Source: GCA-2719315 sp964448645 (GTDB lineage: Bacteria; Bacteroidota; Bacteroidia; Flavobacteriales; Flavobacteriaceae). From it: a stretch of 15,882 nt of DNA. The notes beneath the pieces were generated by a model that saw only the letters and a program-made list of their open reading frames with translations, searched no databases and had not been told where the DNA came from. Location of the stretch: NCBI GenBank assembly GCA_964448645.1, contig CAYUZY010000037.1, positions 1-15,882 of the forward strand. Reading direction: 5' to 3'. Below are positions 8,209 through 15,305 of the stretch, one piece after another. How positions within the stretch are numbered: position 1 is the first letter of the stretch; every line of letters begins with the position of its first letter. The translations under genes were made by a program, and so were the position numbers.

Positions 8209-8259
8209 TTTAAAAGAATAATTATTTAGAATCATTATAAATAAAATTATTCTTATAAA
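8209..8259. repeat. Imperfect 15-bp inverted repeat in the plug gene / nqrA divergent control region
   Basis: The arms are TTTAAAAGAATAATT (8209-8223) and AATTATTCTTATAAA (8245-8259), complementary at 14 of 15 positions, with a 21-nt spacer. The inner 10 bp of each arm match perfectly. The element lies 65 nt before the nqrA ATG and 61 nt before the plug-protein ATG on the other strand. It contains only one G:C pair, so it is unlikely to be a strong RNA hairpin; a protein-binding operator is the more plausible role. AT-rich spacers produce such repeats by chance fairly easily. Confidence 0.4.
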
Positions 8260-8323
8260 TTTAGTTTAATCAAAAGATGCTTTATTATTAAATTTACATC
8301 GATTTTTAGAACTATTTGTTTTA

Positions 8324-9691
8324 ATGAAATTAACTAAAAGAATTCGAATTAAAAAAGGAGCTAACCTAAAAATACTCGGTGAAGCTTCTAAAATTTTAAA
8401 TAAAAATATTTTTCCTTCTACCTTTTCTATAAAACCTACAGATTTTTTTGGTTTAATTCCAAAACTTATTGTAAAAGAAGGAGATAAAGTTAAAATAGGA
8501 ACTCCATTATTTTATAGTAAAGAAAATCCAAATATAACAGTTGTTTCTCCTGTATCGGGATCAATTAAATCTATTGTTAGAGGGGCAAAAAGAAAAATTT
8601 TAGAATTAATCATTGATTCAGATAATAAGAATTCAAAAATTAAGCATGATATTAGTTTTGAAAAAAATGATAAAATTGAAAGTCAAAAAATAAAAAACCT
8701 TTTATTAGTAAGTGGATGTTGGCCTTATTTAAAACAAAGACCTTATGGAGTTTTGGCTGATCCTAATATTTCTCCAAAAGCAATATTTATATCAACTTTA
8801 GATAAAGCTCCTTTAGGAGTTGACTATGATTTTGTTTTAAAATCTAGAATTGATGATTTTCAATCAGGAATTAATGTTTTAAAAAAAATGTTTGATGGTG
8901 ATATATTTTTGGGAATAGATAAGAATTATCCAGGTTTTTTTGAAAACATAAAAAATGTTAAAATTTATGATGTTCAAGGACCACATCCTTCTGGAGATGT
9001 TAGTTTTCATATTCATAAAATTAGCCCTATAAATCCTGGAGAAAAAATTTGGACAATTAATCCTGAAGATGTTTCTAATATTGGTTCTTTTTTTAAAACA
9101 GGATATTATTCTCCAAAAAGAACAATTGCTATAGCAGGAAGTGTAGTTAAAGATCCAAAATATTATGAGACAATTATTGGTTCTGAGTTAACAAAATTTT
9201 TAAAGGATTCTAAAGTTGTTAAAAATGTTCAGATTAGATGCATTAATGGAAATGTATTAAATGGAAAAATGGAATCTTCTAATGGCTTTATTGGTTATTT
9301 TAATAATTTGGTGACTATAATTCCTGAAGGAAATGATTATAGAATGTTTGGTTGGCTTCCTTTTGTTGACAATAAAATATTAAGTTTAAGTAAAACTTCC
9401 TTATCATGGCTTTTTAATCAAAAAGGTTCTAAAGTAAATTCAAGTCTAAATGGAGAAGAGAGAGCTATAGTAGTAACTGGAGAAATGGAAAATGTTTTTC
9501 CAATGGATATTTATCCTATGCAATTAATTAAGGCTTGCTTAGCTTATGATATTGAAAAAATGGAAGGGTTAGGAATTTATGAAGTTATTCCTGAAGATTT
9601 TGGTTTAATTGATTTTTCTAATACTTCTAAAATTGAAGCACAAGAAATTGTTAGAGAAGGAATAGAATTAATGATTAAAGAAGTAGGATGA
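8324..9691 (+). CDS. nqrA: Na+-translocating NADH:quinone reductase subunit A
   Basis: The first gene of a complete Na+-NQR operon. NqrA is the soluble cytoplasmic subunit that contacts NqrB and is implicated in quinone binding; it carries no known covalent cofactor. Seen over 455 residues (family about 445-450): the conserved start MKLTKRIRIKKG, a barrel-sandwich region resembling biotin/lipoyl domains (IVKEGDKVKIGTPLF to SPVSGSIKSIVRG, about residues 49-88), the central GPHPSGDVSFHIHKI motif typical of NqrA and Rnf-type proteins, and the C-terminal block from GEMENVFPMDIYPMQ to YEVIPEDFGL. The ATG is the first codon of the conserved start. No clear -33/-7 promoter was found in the 175 nt upstream, although a TATTTG lies just 5 nt before the ATG. 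Its TGA stop overlaps the nqrB ATG by 4 nt (ATGA), indicating translational coupling. Confidence 0.95.
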   Translation: MKLTKRIRIKKGANLKILGEASKILNKNIFPSTFSIKPTDFFGLIPKLIVKEGDKVKIGTPLFYSKENPNITVVSPVSGSIKSIVRGAKRKILELIIDSDNKNSKIKHDISFEKNDKIESQKIKNLLLVSGCWPYLKQRPYGVLADPNISPKAIFISTLDKAPLGVDYDFVLKSRIDDFQSGINVLKKMFDGDIFLGIDKNYPGFFENIKNVKIYDVQGPHPSGDVSFHIHKISPINPGEKIWTINPEDVSNIGSFFKTGYYSPKRTIAIAGSVVKDPKYYETIIGSELTKFLKDSKVVKNVQIRCINGNVLNGKMESSNGFIGYFNNLVTIIPEGNDYRMFGWLPFVDNKILSLSKTSLSWLFNQKGSKVNSSLNGEERAIVVTGEMENVFPMDIYPMQLIKACLAYDIEKMEGLGIYEVIPEDFGLIDFSNTSKIEAQEIVREGIELMIKEVG

Positions 9692-10851
9692 AAAATTTTT
9701 TAAGAAATAAGATAGACTTAATAAAAAGAAATTTTCAAAAAGGTGAAAAGTTTGAAAAGTTTGCCCCTGCTTTTAATGCATTTGAAACCTTATTATTTGT
9801 TCCTAATCACAATACTCAAAGTGGTTCTCATATTCGTGATGCTGTTGATTTAAAAAGAACTATGGTTACTGTTATTATTGCTCTTATTCCAGCTCTAATA
9901 TATGGTATTTATAATACTGGTTACCAATATTATATTCAAATAGGAGAAAGTTTTACTTTTTTAGATGCATTTTATCATGGATCTCTAAAAATAGTACCGA
10001 TGATTATAGTATCCTATATTGTAGGGCTGGGGATTGAATTTGCTTTTGCAGTTTATAGAGGTCATGAGGTTAATGAAGGATATTTAGTTACAGGGTTATT
10101 AATTCCTATGATAATGCCTGTTGATATTCCTTTATGGATGGTAGGAATTTCAGTTGCATTTGCAGTTTTAATCGCGAAAGAAGCTTTTGGAGGAACTGGA
10201 ATGAATATTTTAAACCCTGCTTTAACAGCTAGAGCATTTGCTTTTTTTGCATATCCTACTTACATGTCTGGTAATAAAGTATGGGTTTCTGAAGCTTCAA
10301 ATATAGATTCTATATCTGGTGAAACAATTCTTGGATCACTTGCTGCTGGTCAAAACATAGATTATTCTTTGATGGATATGTTTATAGGATCAATACCGGG
10401 ATCAATTGCCGAGACATCAACATTTTGGGTAATTATTGGAGCTTTAATATTAATTTTAACAGGAGTTGGAAGTTGGAGAATTATAGTTTCAGGGATTTTA
10501 GGAGGAGCTTTTATGGGTTATTTATTTAATTTATTGGGATTAAATCCCTTGATGGAATTTTCATGGATAAATCATTTAATTGTAGGAGGTTTTGCTTTTG
10601 GAATTGTATTTATGGCTACAGACCCTGTTTCTGCTGCTCAAACAAATAAAGGAAAATGGATTTATGGTTTTTTGGTTGGAGTATTTTGTATTATGATAAG
10701 AGTTTTTAATCCAGCCTATCCTGAAGGTGTTATGTTAGCAATATTACTTATGAATGTATTTGCTCCAACAATTGATCACTATGTTGTAAATGCCAACATT
10801 AAGGGAAGGAAAAAAAGATGGTCTGAGGAAAATTTAATTAAAACAGATTAG
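9688..10851 (+). CDS. nqrB: Na+-translocating NADH:quinone reductase subunit B, flavinylated membrane subunit
   Basis: The large membrane subunit of Na+-NQR. It carries a covalent FMN and a riboflavin and contains the main Na+ pathway. Seen over 387 residues: an N-terminal cytoplasmic part with FVPNHNTQSGSHIRDAVDLKRTM, then about ten hydrophobic segments, the family motif NILNPALTARAFAFFAYP (173-190), and MATDPVSAAQTNKGKW (309-324). The FMN-threonine site should be Thr213 in IDSISGETILG (206-216), matching the Asp-x-x-Ser-Gly-x-Thr pattern attacked by ApbE. In Vibrio the residue before the threonine is Ala; here it is Glu212. Other conserved pieces are IGSIPGSIAETS (233-244) and the C-terminal FAPTIDHYVV. 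The ApbE needed for FMN attachment is encoded at the end of the operon. The start overlaps nqrA by 4 nt. Confidence 0.95.
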   Translation: MKNFLRNKIDLIKRNFQKGEKFEKFAPAFNAFETLLFVPNHNTQSGSHIRDAVDLKRTMVTVIIALIPALIYGIYNTGYQYYIQIGESFTFLDAFYHGSLKIVPMIIVSYIVGLGIEFAFAVYRGHEVNEGYLVTGLLIPMIMPVDIPLWMVGISVAFAVLIAKEAFGGTGMNILNPALTARAFAFFAYPTYMSGNKVWVSEASNIDSISGETILGSLAAGQNIDYSLMDMFIGSIPGSIAETSTFWVIIGALILILTGVGSWRIIVSGILGGAFMGYLFNLLGLNPLMEFSWINHLIVGGFAFGIVFMATDPVSAAQTNKGKWIYGFLVGVFCIMIRVFNPAYPEGVMLAILLMNVFAPTIDHYVVNANIKGRKKRWSEENLIKTD

Positions 10852-10854
10852 ATT

Positions 10855-11583
10855 ATGAATAGAGATAGTAATAGTTATACTTTTTTATTTACAATAATAA
10901 TGGTTTTATTAGTTGCAACAACTCTAGCTACCACAGCAAGTTTGTTAAAAGATTTACAGAAAGAAAATATACGCAAAGAAAAAATGCAAAACATCTTATC
11001 TTCAATTGGAATAGAAACTGACAGAGAAAATTCTGAAAAGTTATATAATAGTTACATTACTAGTGCATTATCTCTAAAGTCTGATGGAACAATTGATGAA
11101 GAAGTTGATGCTTTTAAAATTAAACTAAATAAAGAGATAAAGAAGACACCTAATCAACAAAGATTCCCTATTTATATTGCTAAAGTTGAAGAAAACAACT
11201 ATTATATAATTCCATTAAGAGGAGCTGGTTTATGGGATGCAATTTGGGGATATATTGCTTTAAAAGATGATAAAAGTACTATAAAGGGTGCGGTTTTTGA
11301 CCATAAAGCTGAAACAGCAGGACTTGGAGCTGAGATTACCCAAGAGTGGTTTCAAAATAGATTTATTGATGAGAAAGTTATGGATATCAATGGTAATTTA
11401 GTAGGTATAAATGTTTCTAAGAGTAATAATGACCCTCAGGATTTAGATAAGTTAGATCATGAGGTTGATGCTATTTCTGGTGCTACAATAACTGGAGATG
11501 GAGTAACAGAAATGATACTTGAAAGACTTAAGCATTACTTACCTTTTTTTAATCGTAATGATGTTTTAGCTTTAAATAATTAA
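10855..11583 (+). CDS. nqrC: Na+-translocating NADH:quinone reductase subunit C, flavinylated periplasmic subunit
   Basis: NqrC is anchored by one N-terminal membrane segment (about residues 9-30), and its bulk faces the periplasm as an FMN-binding domain. Seen in 242 residues: the anchor, a charged linker, a beta-rich central part with YYIIPLRGAGLWDAIWGYIALK (116-137) and GAVFDHKAETAGLGAEI (145-161), and the flavinylation site DAISGATITGDGV (205-217), where Thr211 should carry FMN by a phosphoester bond. This site matches the canonical ApbE motif fully, unlike the NqrB one. It is a little shorter than the Vibrio protein (about 257). Spacers are 3 nt to nqrB and 2 nt to nqrD, so it is within one transcript. 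Confidence 0.95.
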   Translation: MNRDSNSYTFLFTIIMVLLVATTLATTASLLKDLQKENIRKEKMQNILSSIGIETDRENSEKLYNSYITSALSLKSDGTIDEEVDAFKIKLNKEIKKTPNQQRFPIYIAKVEENNYYIIPLRGAGLWDAIWGYIALKDDKSTIKGAVFDHKAETAGLGAEITQEWFQNRFIDEKVMDINGNLVGINVSKSNNDPQDLDKLDHEVDAISGATITGDGVTEMILERLKHYLPFFNRNDVLALNN

Positions 11584-11585
11584 TT

Positions 11586-12281
11586 ATGAAAAAGAAAAAA
11601 AATAGTAATAAAAATAAATCGTTATTGTTTTTTATTAATAAGGGTTCAGAGCCTTTATTATCTGCAAAAAACAGAAAACTTTTATCTGACCCTCTAGATG
11701 ATGATAATCCAATAACAGTTCAAGTATTAGGTATTTGTTCTGCATTAGCAATTACAGTACAATTAAAACCTGCAATTGTTATGAGTATTTCGGTTGTAGC
11801 TGTTATGGCTGCAAGTAATGTAATAATATCTATTTTGAGGAATCTTATTCCAAATAGAATAAGGATCATTGTTCAACTTGTTGTTGTAGCTTCAATGGTT
11901 ATATTAGTTGATCAAGTATTGAAAGCTTTTGTTTATGATGTTAGTAAAGAACTTAGCGTTTTTATTGGATTGATTATAACAAACTGTATTATAATGGGAA
12001 GGTTAGAAGCTTTTGCTCTTGGAAATAGTGTATGGAGATCTTTTTTGGATGGAATAGGTAATGCTCTAGGTTACGCATGGATACTTATTGCTGTTGCTTT
12101 TTTCAGAGAATTATTTGGATCGGGTAATTTATTAGGGATTCAAATTATTCCAGACTTTTTTTATGAAATGGGTTATGTAAATAATGGTTTAATGTTATTG
12201 TCACCTATGGCATTAATTGTTGTGGGTATTATTATTTGGATTCAAAGATCTAGAAACAGAAAATTAATTGAAGAAAATTAA
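11586..12281 (+). CDS. nqrD: Na+-translocating NADH:quinone reductase subunit D
   Basis: NqrD is a six-helix membrane subunit paralogous to NqrE. The pair sits as an inverted duplication that holds a 2Fe-2S centre in the membrane. Seen: NPITVQVLGICSALA with Cys51, and LIITNCIIMGRLEAFA with Cys134. These two cysteines are 83 residues apart, exactly as Cys29 and Cys112 in Vibrio. Also present are DGIGNALGYAW (155-165) and FFRELFGSGNLLG (172-184). The protein is 231 residues against about 210 in Vibrio; the excess is a lysine- and asparagine-rich N-terminal tail of about 20 residues before the conserved part. The ATG at 11586 is preferred because it is 2 nt after nqrC, but a TTG at codon 14 would remove most of the tail. 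Confidence 0.94.
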   Translation: MKKKKNSNKNKSLLFFINKGSEPLLSAKNRKLLSDPLDDDNPITVQVLGICSALAITVQLKPAIVMSISVVAVMAASNVIISILRNLIPNRIRIIVQLVVVASMVILVDQVLKAFVYDVSKELSVFIGLIITNCIIMGRLEAFALGNSVWRSFLDGIGNALGYAWILIAVAFFRELFGSGNLLGIQIIPDFFYEMGYVNNGLMLLSPMALIVVGIIIWIQRSRNRKLIEEN

Positions 12282-12287
12282 TAAAAA

Positions 12288-12908
12288 ATGGAGTCATATT
12301 TAAATTTGTTTGTAAAAAGTATTTTTATAGAAAATATGGTATTCGCATATTTTCTAGGGATGTGTTCTTATTTAGCAGTTTCTAAAACAGTTAAGACCGC
12401 TCACGGTCTTGGAATGGCTGTTATTTTTGTTTTAAGTGTAACAGTTCCCATTAATTTTTTAATCAATAAATATATTTTAGAGGATGGTGCTCTTGGAAAC
12501 TGGCTAGGTCCAGAATTTGAAAATGTTGAATTAGGCTTTTTAACTTTTATTTTATTTATTGCTGTTATTGCCTCAATGGTTCAATTAGTTGAAATGATTG
12601 TTGAAAAATTTGTACCAGCACTTTATGGTTCTTTAGGTATTTTTCTCCCTTTGATTGCAGTTAATTGTGCAATTTTAGGTGGGTCATTATTTATGCAACT
12701 AAAAGATTTTTCTGGTATTTTGGAATCTGGAGTCTATGGGTTTGGTTCTGGGGTTGGTTGGTATTTAGCAATAGTAGCTATAGCCTCAATTAGAGAAAAA
12801 ATTTCGTATTCTAATATTCCTGCTCCACTAAGAGGATTAGGTATAACTTTTATTATTACAGGTCTTATGGCTCTTGGTTTTATGAGTTTTATGGGAATTA
12901 AATTATAA
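12288..12908 (+). CDS. nqrE: Na+-translocating NADH:quinone reductase subunit E
   Basis: The partner of NqrD in the membrane, with six hydrophobic segments of opposite overall orientation, and part of the electron path between NqrF and the NqrC FMN. Seen in 206 residues: SIFIENMVFAYFLGMCSYLAVSK (11-33) with Cys26, and PLIAVNCAILGGSLFM (121-136) with Cys127, the expected ligands of the intramembrane 2Fe-2S cluster shared with NqrD. Cys26 has the same number as in Vibrio. The second cysteine is shifted by 7 residues (Cys120 in Vibrio), which places a small insertion between them, probably in the loop around EDGALGNWLGPEFENVE. Spacers are 6 nt to nqrD and 5 nt to nqrF. Confidence 0.95.
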   Translation: MESYLNLFVKSIFIENMVFAYFLGMCSYLAVSKTVKTAHGLGMAVIFVLSVTVPINFLINKYILEDGALGNWLGPEFENVELGFLTFILFIAVIASMVQLVEMIVEKFVPALYGSLGIFLPLIAVNCAILGGSLFMQLKDFSGILESGVYGFGSGVGWYLAIVAIASIREKISYSNIPAPLRGLGITFIITGLMALGFMSFMGIKL

Positions 12909-12913
12909 ATAAG

Positions 12914-14218
12914 ATGGATTTAACTTTAATTACGATTATTTCAAGCATAGTAGTTTTTTTAATTATTACTTTATTATTAGTTGGCGCATTACTTGGAGTT
13001 AAATCTAAACTTCTTCCTTCTGGGCCAGTTTCATTGATGATAAATGGTGAAGAAAAAGTTGAAGTTTCATCAGGGGGAACTTTGTTAAGCACCTTAGGAG
13101 ACAATAAAATTTTCTTACCCTCTGCATGTGGTGGTGGTGGGACTTGTATTCAATGTAGGTGTCAAGTAATAGAAGGTGGAGGAGAGCTTTTACCAACTGA
13201 AGAGCCTCACTTTTCTAGAAAAGAAGTATCTGAAGGTTGGAGATTGGGTTGTCAAGTTAAGGTTAAAGAAGATATGGTAATAAAAGTTTCTGAAGAAGTT
13301 TTTGGAATTAAAAAGTGGGAAGCTAAAGTTGTAAGAAATTGGAATGTTGCATCTTTTATCAAGGAGTTTGTAGTTGAAATTCCTGAAGAAATGGGTTACA
13401 AAGCTGGTGGATATATACAAATTGAGATTCCAAAGTGTGAAATAAATTACAAGGATATAGATATTTCAGCTCATCCTGACGAACATCCAAAAGATGTTCA
13501 AAAATTTAAATTAGAATGGGATAAATTTAATTTGTGGAATTTAAATATGAAGAATTCTGATACAGTTGAAAGGGCTTATTCAATGGCATCATATCCTGCA
13601 GAGGGTAAAGAAATTATGCTTAATGTTAGAATTGCTACTCCTCCCTGGGATAGAAACAAAAATGATTGGATGAGTGTAAACCCTGGAATTGCTTCATCTT
13701 ATATTTTTTCAAAAAAAGCTGGAGATAAAGTCACTATTTCTGGCCCGTATGGAGAATTTTTTATTAATGACTCTGATTCAGAAATGTTATATGTAGGAGG
13801 AGGAGCTGGAATGGCGCCAATGAGATCTCATTTATATCATTTATTTAGAACATTAAAAACTGGAAGAACTGTAACTTTCTGGTATGGTGGCAGATCCAAA
13901 AGAGAACTTTTTTATGTAGATCATTTTAAAGCTTTAGAAAAAGATTTTGAAAATTTTAAATTTTACATTGCTCTTTCCGAGCCACTTGAGGAAGATAATT
14001 GGAAAGAAAAAAAATCTCTTGATGATAAAGATGGTGAAGGCTTTACAGGTTTTGTTCATCAAGTAGTAATTGATAATTATCTTAACTATCATGAAGCACC
14101 TGAAGATATTGAAGTTTATTTTTGTGGACCTCCACTAATGAATCAAGCTGTAGAAAAAATGGCAGACGATTTTGGGATTCCCCCTGAAAATGTAAGGTTT
14201 GATGACTTTGGAGGTTAA
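12914..14218 (+). CDS. nqrF: Na+-translocating NADH:quinone reductase subunit F, NADH-oxidising subunit
   Basis: The electron entry subunit. It takes a hydride from NADH onto FAD and passes electrons to a plant-type 2Fe-2S cluster. Domains seen: one N-terminal membrane helix (about 5-27); a ferredoxin domain (about 38-125) with cluster cysteines Cys72, Cys78, Cys81 and Cys113; an FAD-binding beta-barrel with RAYSMAS (220-226); and an NAD-binding Rossmann lobe with YVGGGAGMAPMRSH (293-306), FWYGGRSKRELFY (322-334), YFCGPP (402-407) and C-terminal FDDFGG. Length is 434 against about 408 in Vibrio. The extra residues probably lie around 182-215 (DISAHPDEHPKD and following), inside the FAD domain. 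It is the last nqr gene; apbE follows after 76 nt. Confidence 0.96.
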   Translation: MDLTLITIISSIVVFLIITLLLVGALLGVKSKLLPSGPVSLMINGEEKVEVSSGGTLLSTLGDNKIFLPSACGGGGTCIQCRCQVIEGGGELLPTEEPHFSRKEVSEGWRLGCQVKVKEDMVIKVSEEVFGIKKWEAKVVRNWNVASFIKEFVVEIPEEMGYKAGGYIQIEIPKCEINYKDIDISAHPDEHPKDVQKFKLEWDKFNLWNLNMKNSDTVERAYSMASYPAEGKEIMLNVRIATPPWDRNKNDWMSVNPGIASSYIFSKKAGDKVTISGPYGEFFINDSDSEMLYVGGGAGMAPMRSHLYHLFRTLKTGRTVTFWYGGRSKRELFYVDHFKALEKDFENFKFYIALSEPLEEDNWKEKKSLDDKDGEGFTGFVHQVVIDNYLNYHEAPEDIEVYFCGPPLMNQAVEKMADDFGIPPENVRFDDFGG

Positions 14219-14294
14219 TGTTTAAAGACTATATTTAACATATTGATTAAATTTTTCTTTTTTTTAAAGATGATTTCCATATTTTAATTTTAAA

Positions 14295-15305
14295 ATGAAA
14301 CTTATTCAAAGAGTTATATTTTGGGGGGTATTGTTTCTGTTATTTTTTTCTTGTGATAAAACTACAGATAAAAAAAAGACAATAAGCGGATATTCGTTTG
14401 GAACATCATTTTTGATTCAATTTGAAGGCAAAAATAATAATGAGATTATTCTAAAAAACAAGATTGATTCAATTTTTAAAATTATAAATAATTCGTTTTC
14501 AACTTACATTTCTGATTCAGATATTTCAAAAATTAATCTTGGTGACTCCTTAATAGTTGTAGATGATCATTTTAAAAAAGTTTTTTTTAGATCATATGAT
14601 ATTTGGAAATTATCTAAAGGATATTTTGACCCTACAGTTGGTTCTATGGTTAATGCTTATGGTTTTGGCCCAGGAAATAAAATTAAAAATATTTCAAAAA
14701 AACAATTAGATAGTTTAATTGAATTAACTGGTTTTTCTAAAGTTTCTTTAACTTCTAAAGGGACTATAAAAAAAAAGTTTTCAAATATATATTTAGATTT
14801 TAATGCTATTGGAAAAGGATATATAGTTGATGTTATTTCAGAATTATTAATTTCTTATGATATAAAAAATTTTTTGATTGAAATTGGAGGGGAGATAATT
14901 GCTAAGGGAAAAAACCCGAATACAGGAAATTTCTGGAAAGTTGCCATTGATAATCCTAATCAGAAAAAAAACAGACAATTTATAAAAACGGTATTATTAA
15001 AAAATAAAGCTTTAGCTACTTCAGGAAATTATAGAAAGTATAGATTTGATTCATTAACTGGAAATAAATATGTTCATACTATAAATCCAAAAAACGGAAA
15101 ATCATTTCAATCAAAAATTTTGAGTGTTTCGGTTTTAGCTTCTGATTGTATGACAGCTGATGCTTGGGCTACAGCTTTAATGATTATGCCTGTTGAACTT
15201 TCAAAAAGTGTTATTGAATCAATTGAAGATGTTGATGCATATTGGATTTTATCAAATAAAACAGGTTTTGATGAAATTTTTTCTTCTAACTGGCCTGATT
15301 CTTAA
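14295..15305 (+). CDS. apbE: FAD:protein FMN transferase, lipoprotein
   Basis: ApbE splits FAD and attaches FMN through a phosphoester bond to Thr or Ser in NqrB, NqrC and related proteins, using Mg2+, on the outer face of the cytoplasmic membrane. Seen in 336 residues: a lipoprotein signal peptide with lipobox LFFSC (Cys20); the start of the mature domain SGYSFGTSFLI (31-41); ISDSDISKIN; SKGYFDPTVGSMVNAYGFGPG; the FAD-site block YLDFNAIGKGYIVDVI; IEIGGEIIAKGKNPN; KALATSGNYRKY; HTINPKNG; and the metal-site signature LASDCMTADAWATALM. All key parts are present and length is typical. Its place directly behind nqrF fits its role in maturing NqrB and NqrC. The 76-nt spacer leaves room for an internal promoter, but none was recognised. 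Its stop overlaps the stop of the next, convergent gene. Confidence 0.95.
   Translation: MKLIQRVIFWGVLFLLFFSCDKTTDKKKTISGYSFGTSFLIQFEGKNNNEIILKNKIDSIFKIINNSFSTYISDSDISKINLGDSLIVVDDHFKKVFFRSYDIWKLSKGYFDPTVGSMVNAYGFGPGNKIKNISKKQLDSLIELTGFSKVSLTSKGTIKKKFSNIYLDFNAIGKGYIVDVISELLISYDIKNFLIEIGGEIIAKGKNPNTGNFWKVAIDNPNQKKNRQFIKTVLLKNKALATSGNYRKYRFDSLTGNKYVHTINPKNGKSFQSKILSVSVLASDCMTADAWATALMIMPVELSKSVIESIEDVDAYWILSNKTGFDEIFSSNWPDS

Noticed and set aside
12898..13420. Three minus-strand ORFs over the start and ferredoxin domain of nqrF
   Set aside because: They are antisense to the conserved 2Fe-2S region of nqrF. They mutually overlap in different frames and have no protein-like conservation pattern.
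14219..14294. Possible terminator or internal promoter between nqrF and apbE
   Set aside because: There is a T-rich run at about 14255-14267 but no stem before it and no TAnnTTTG element; read-through into apbE is the simpler view.
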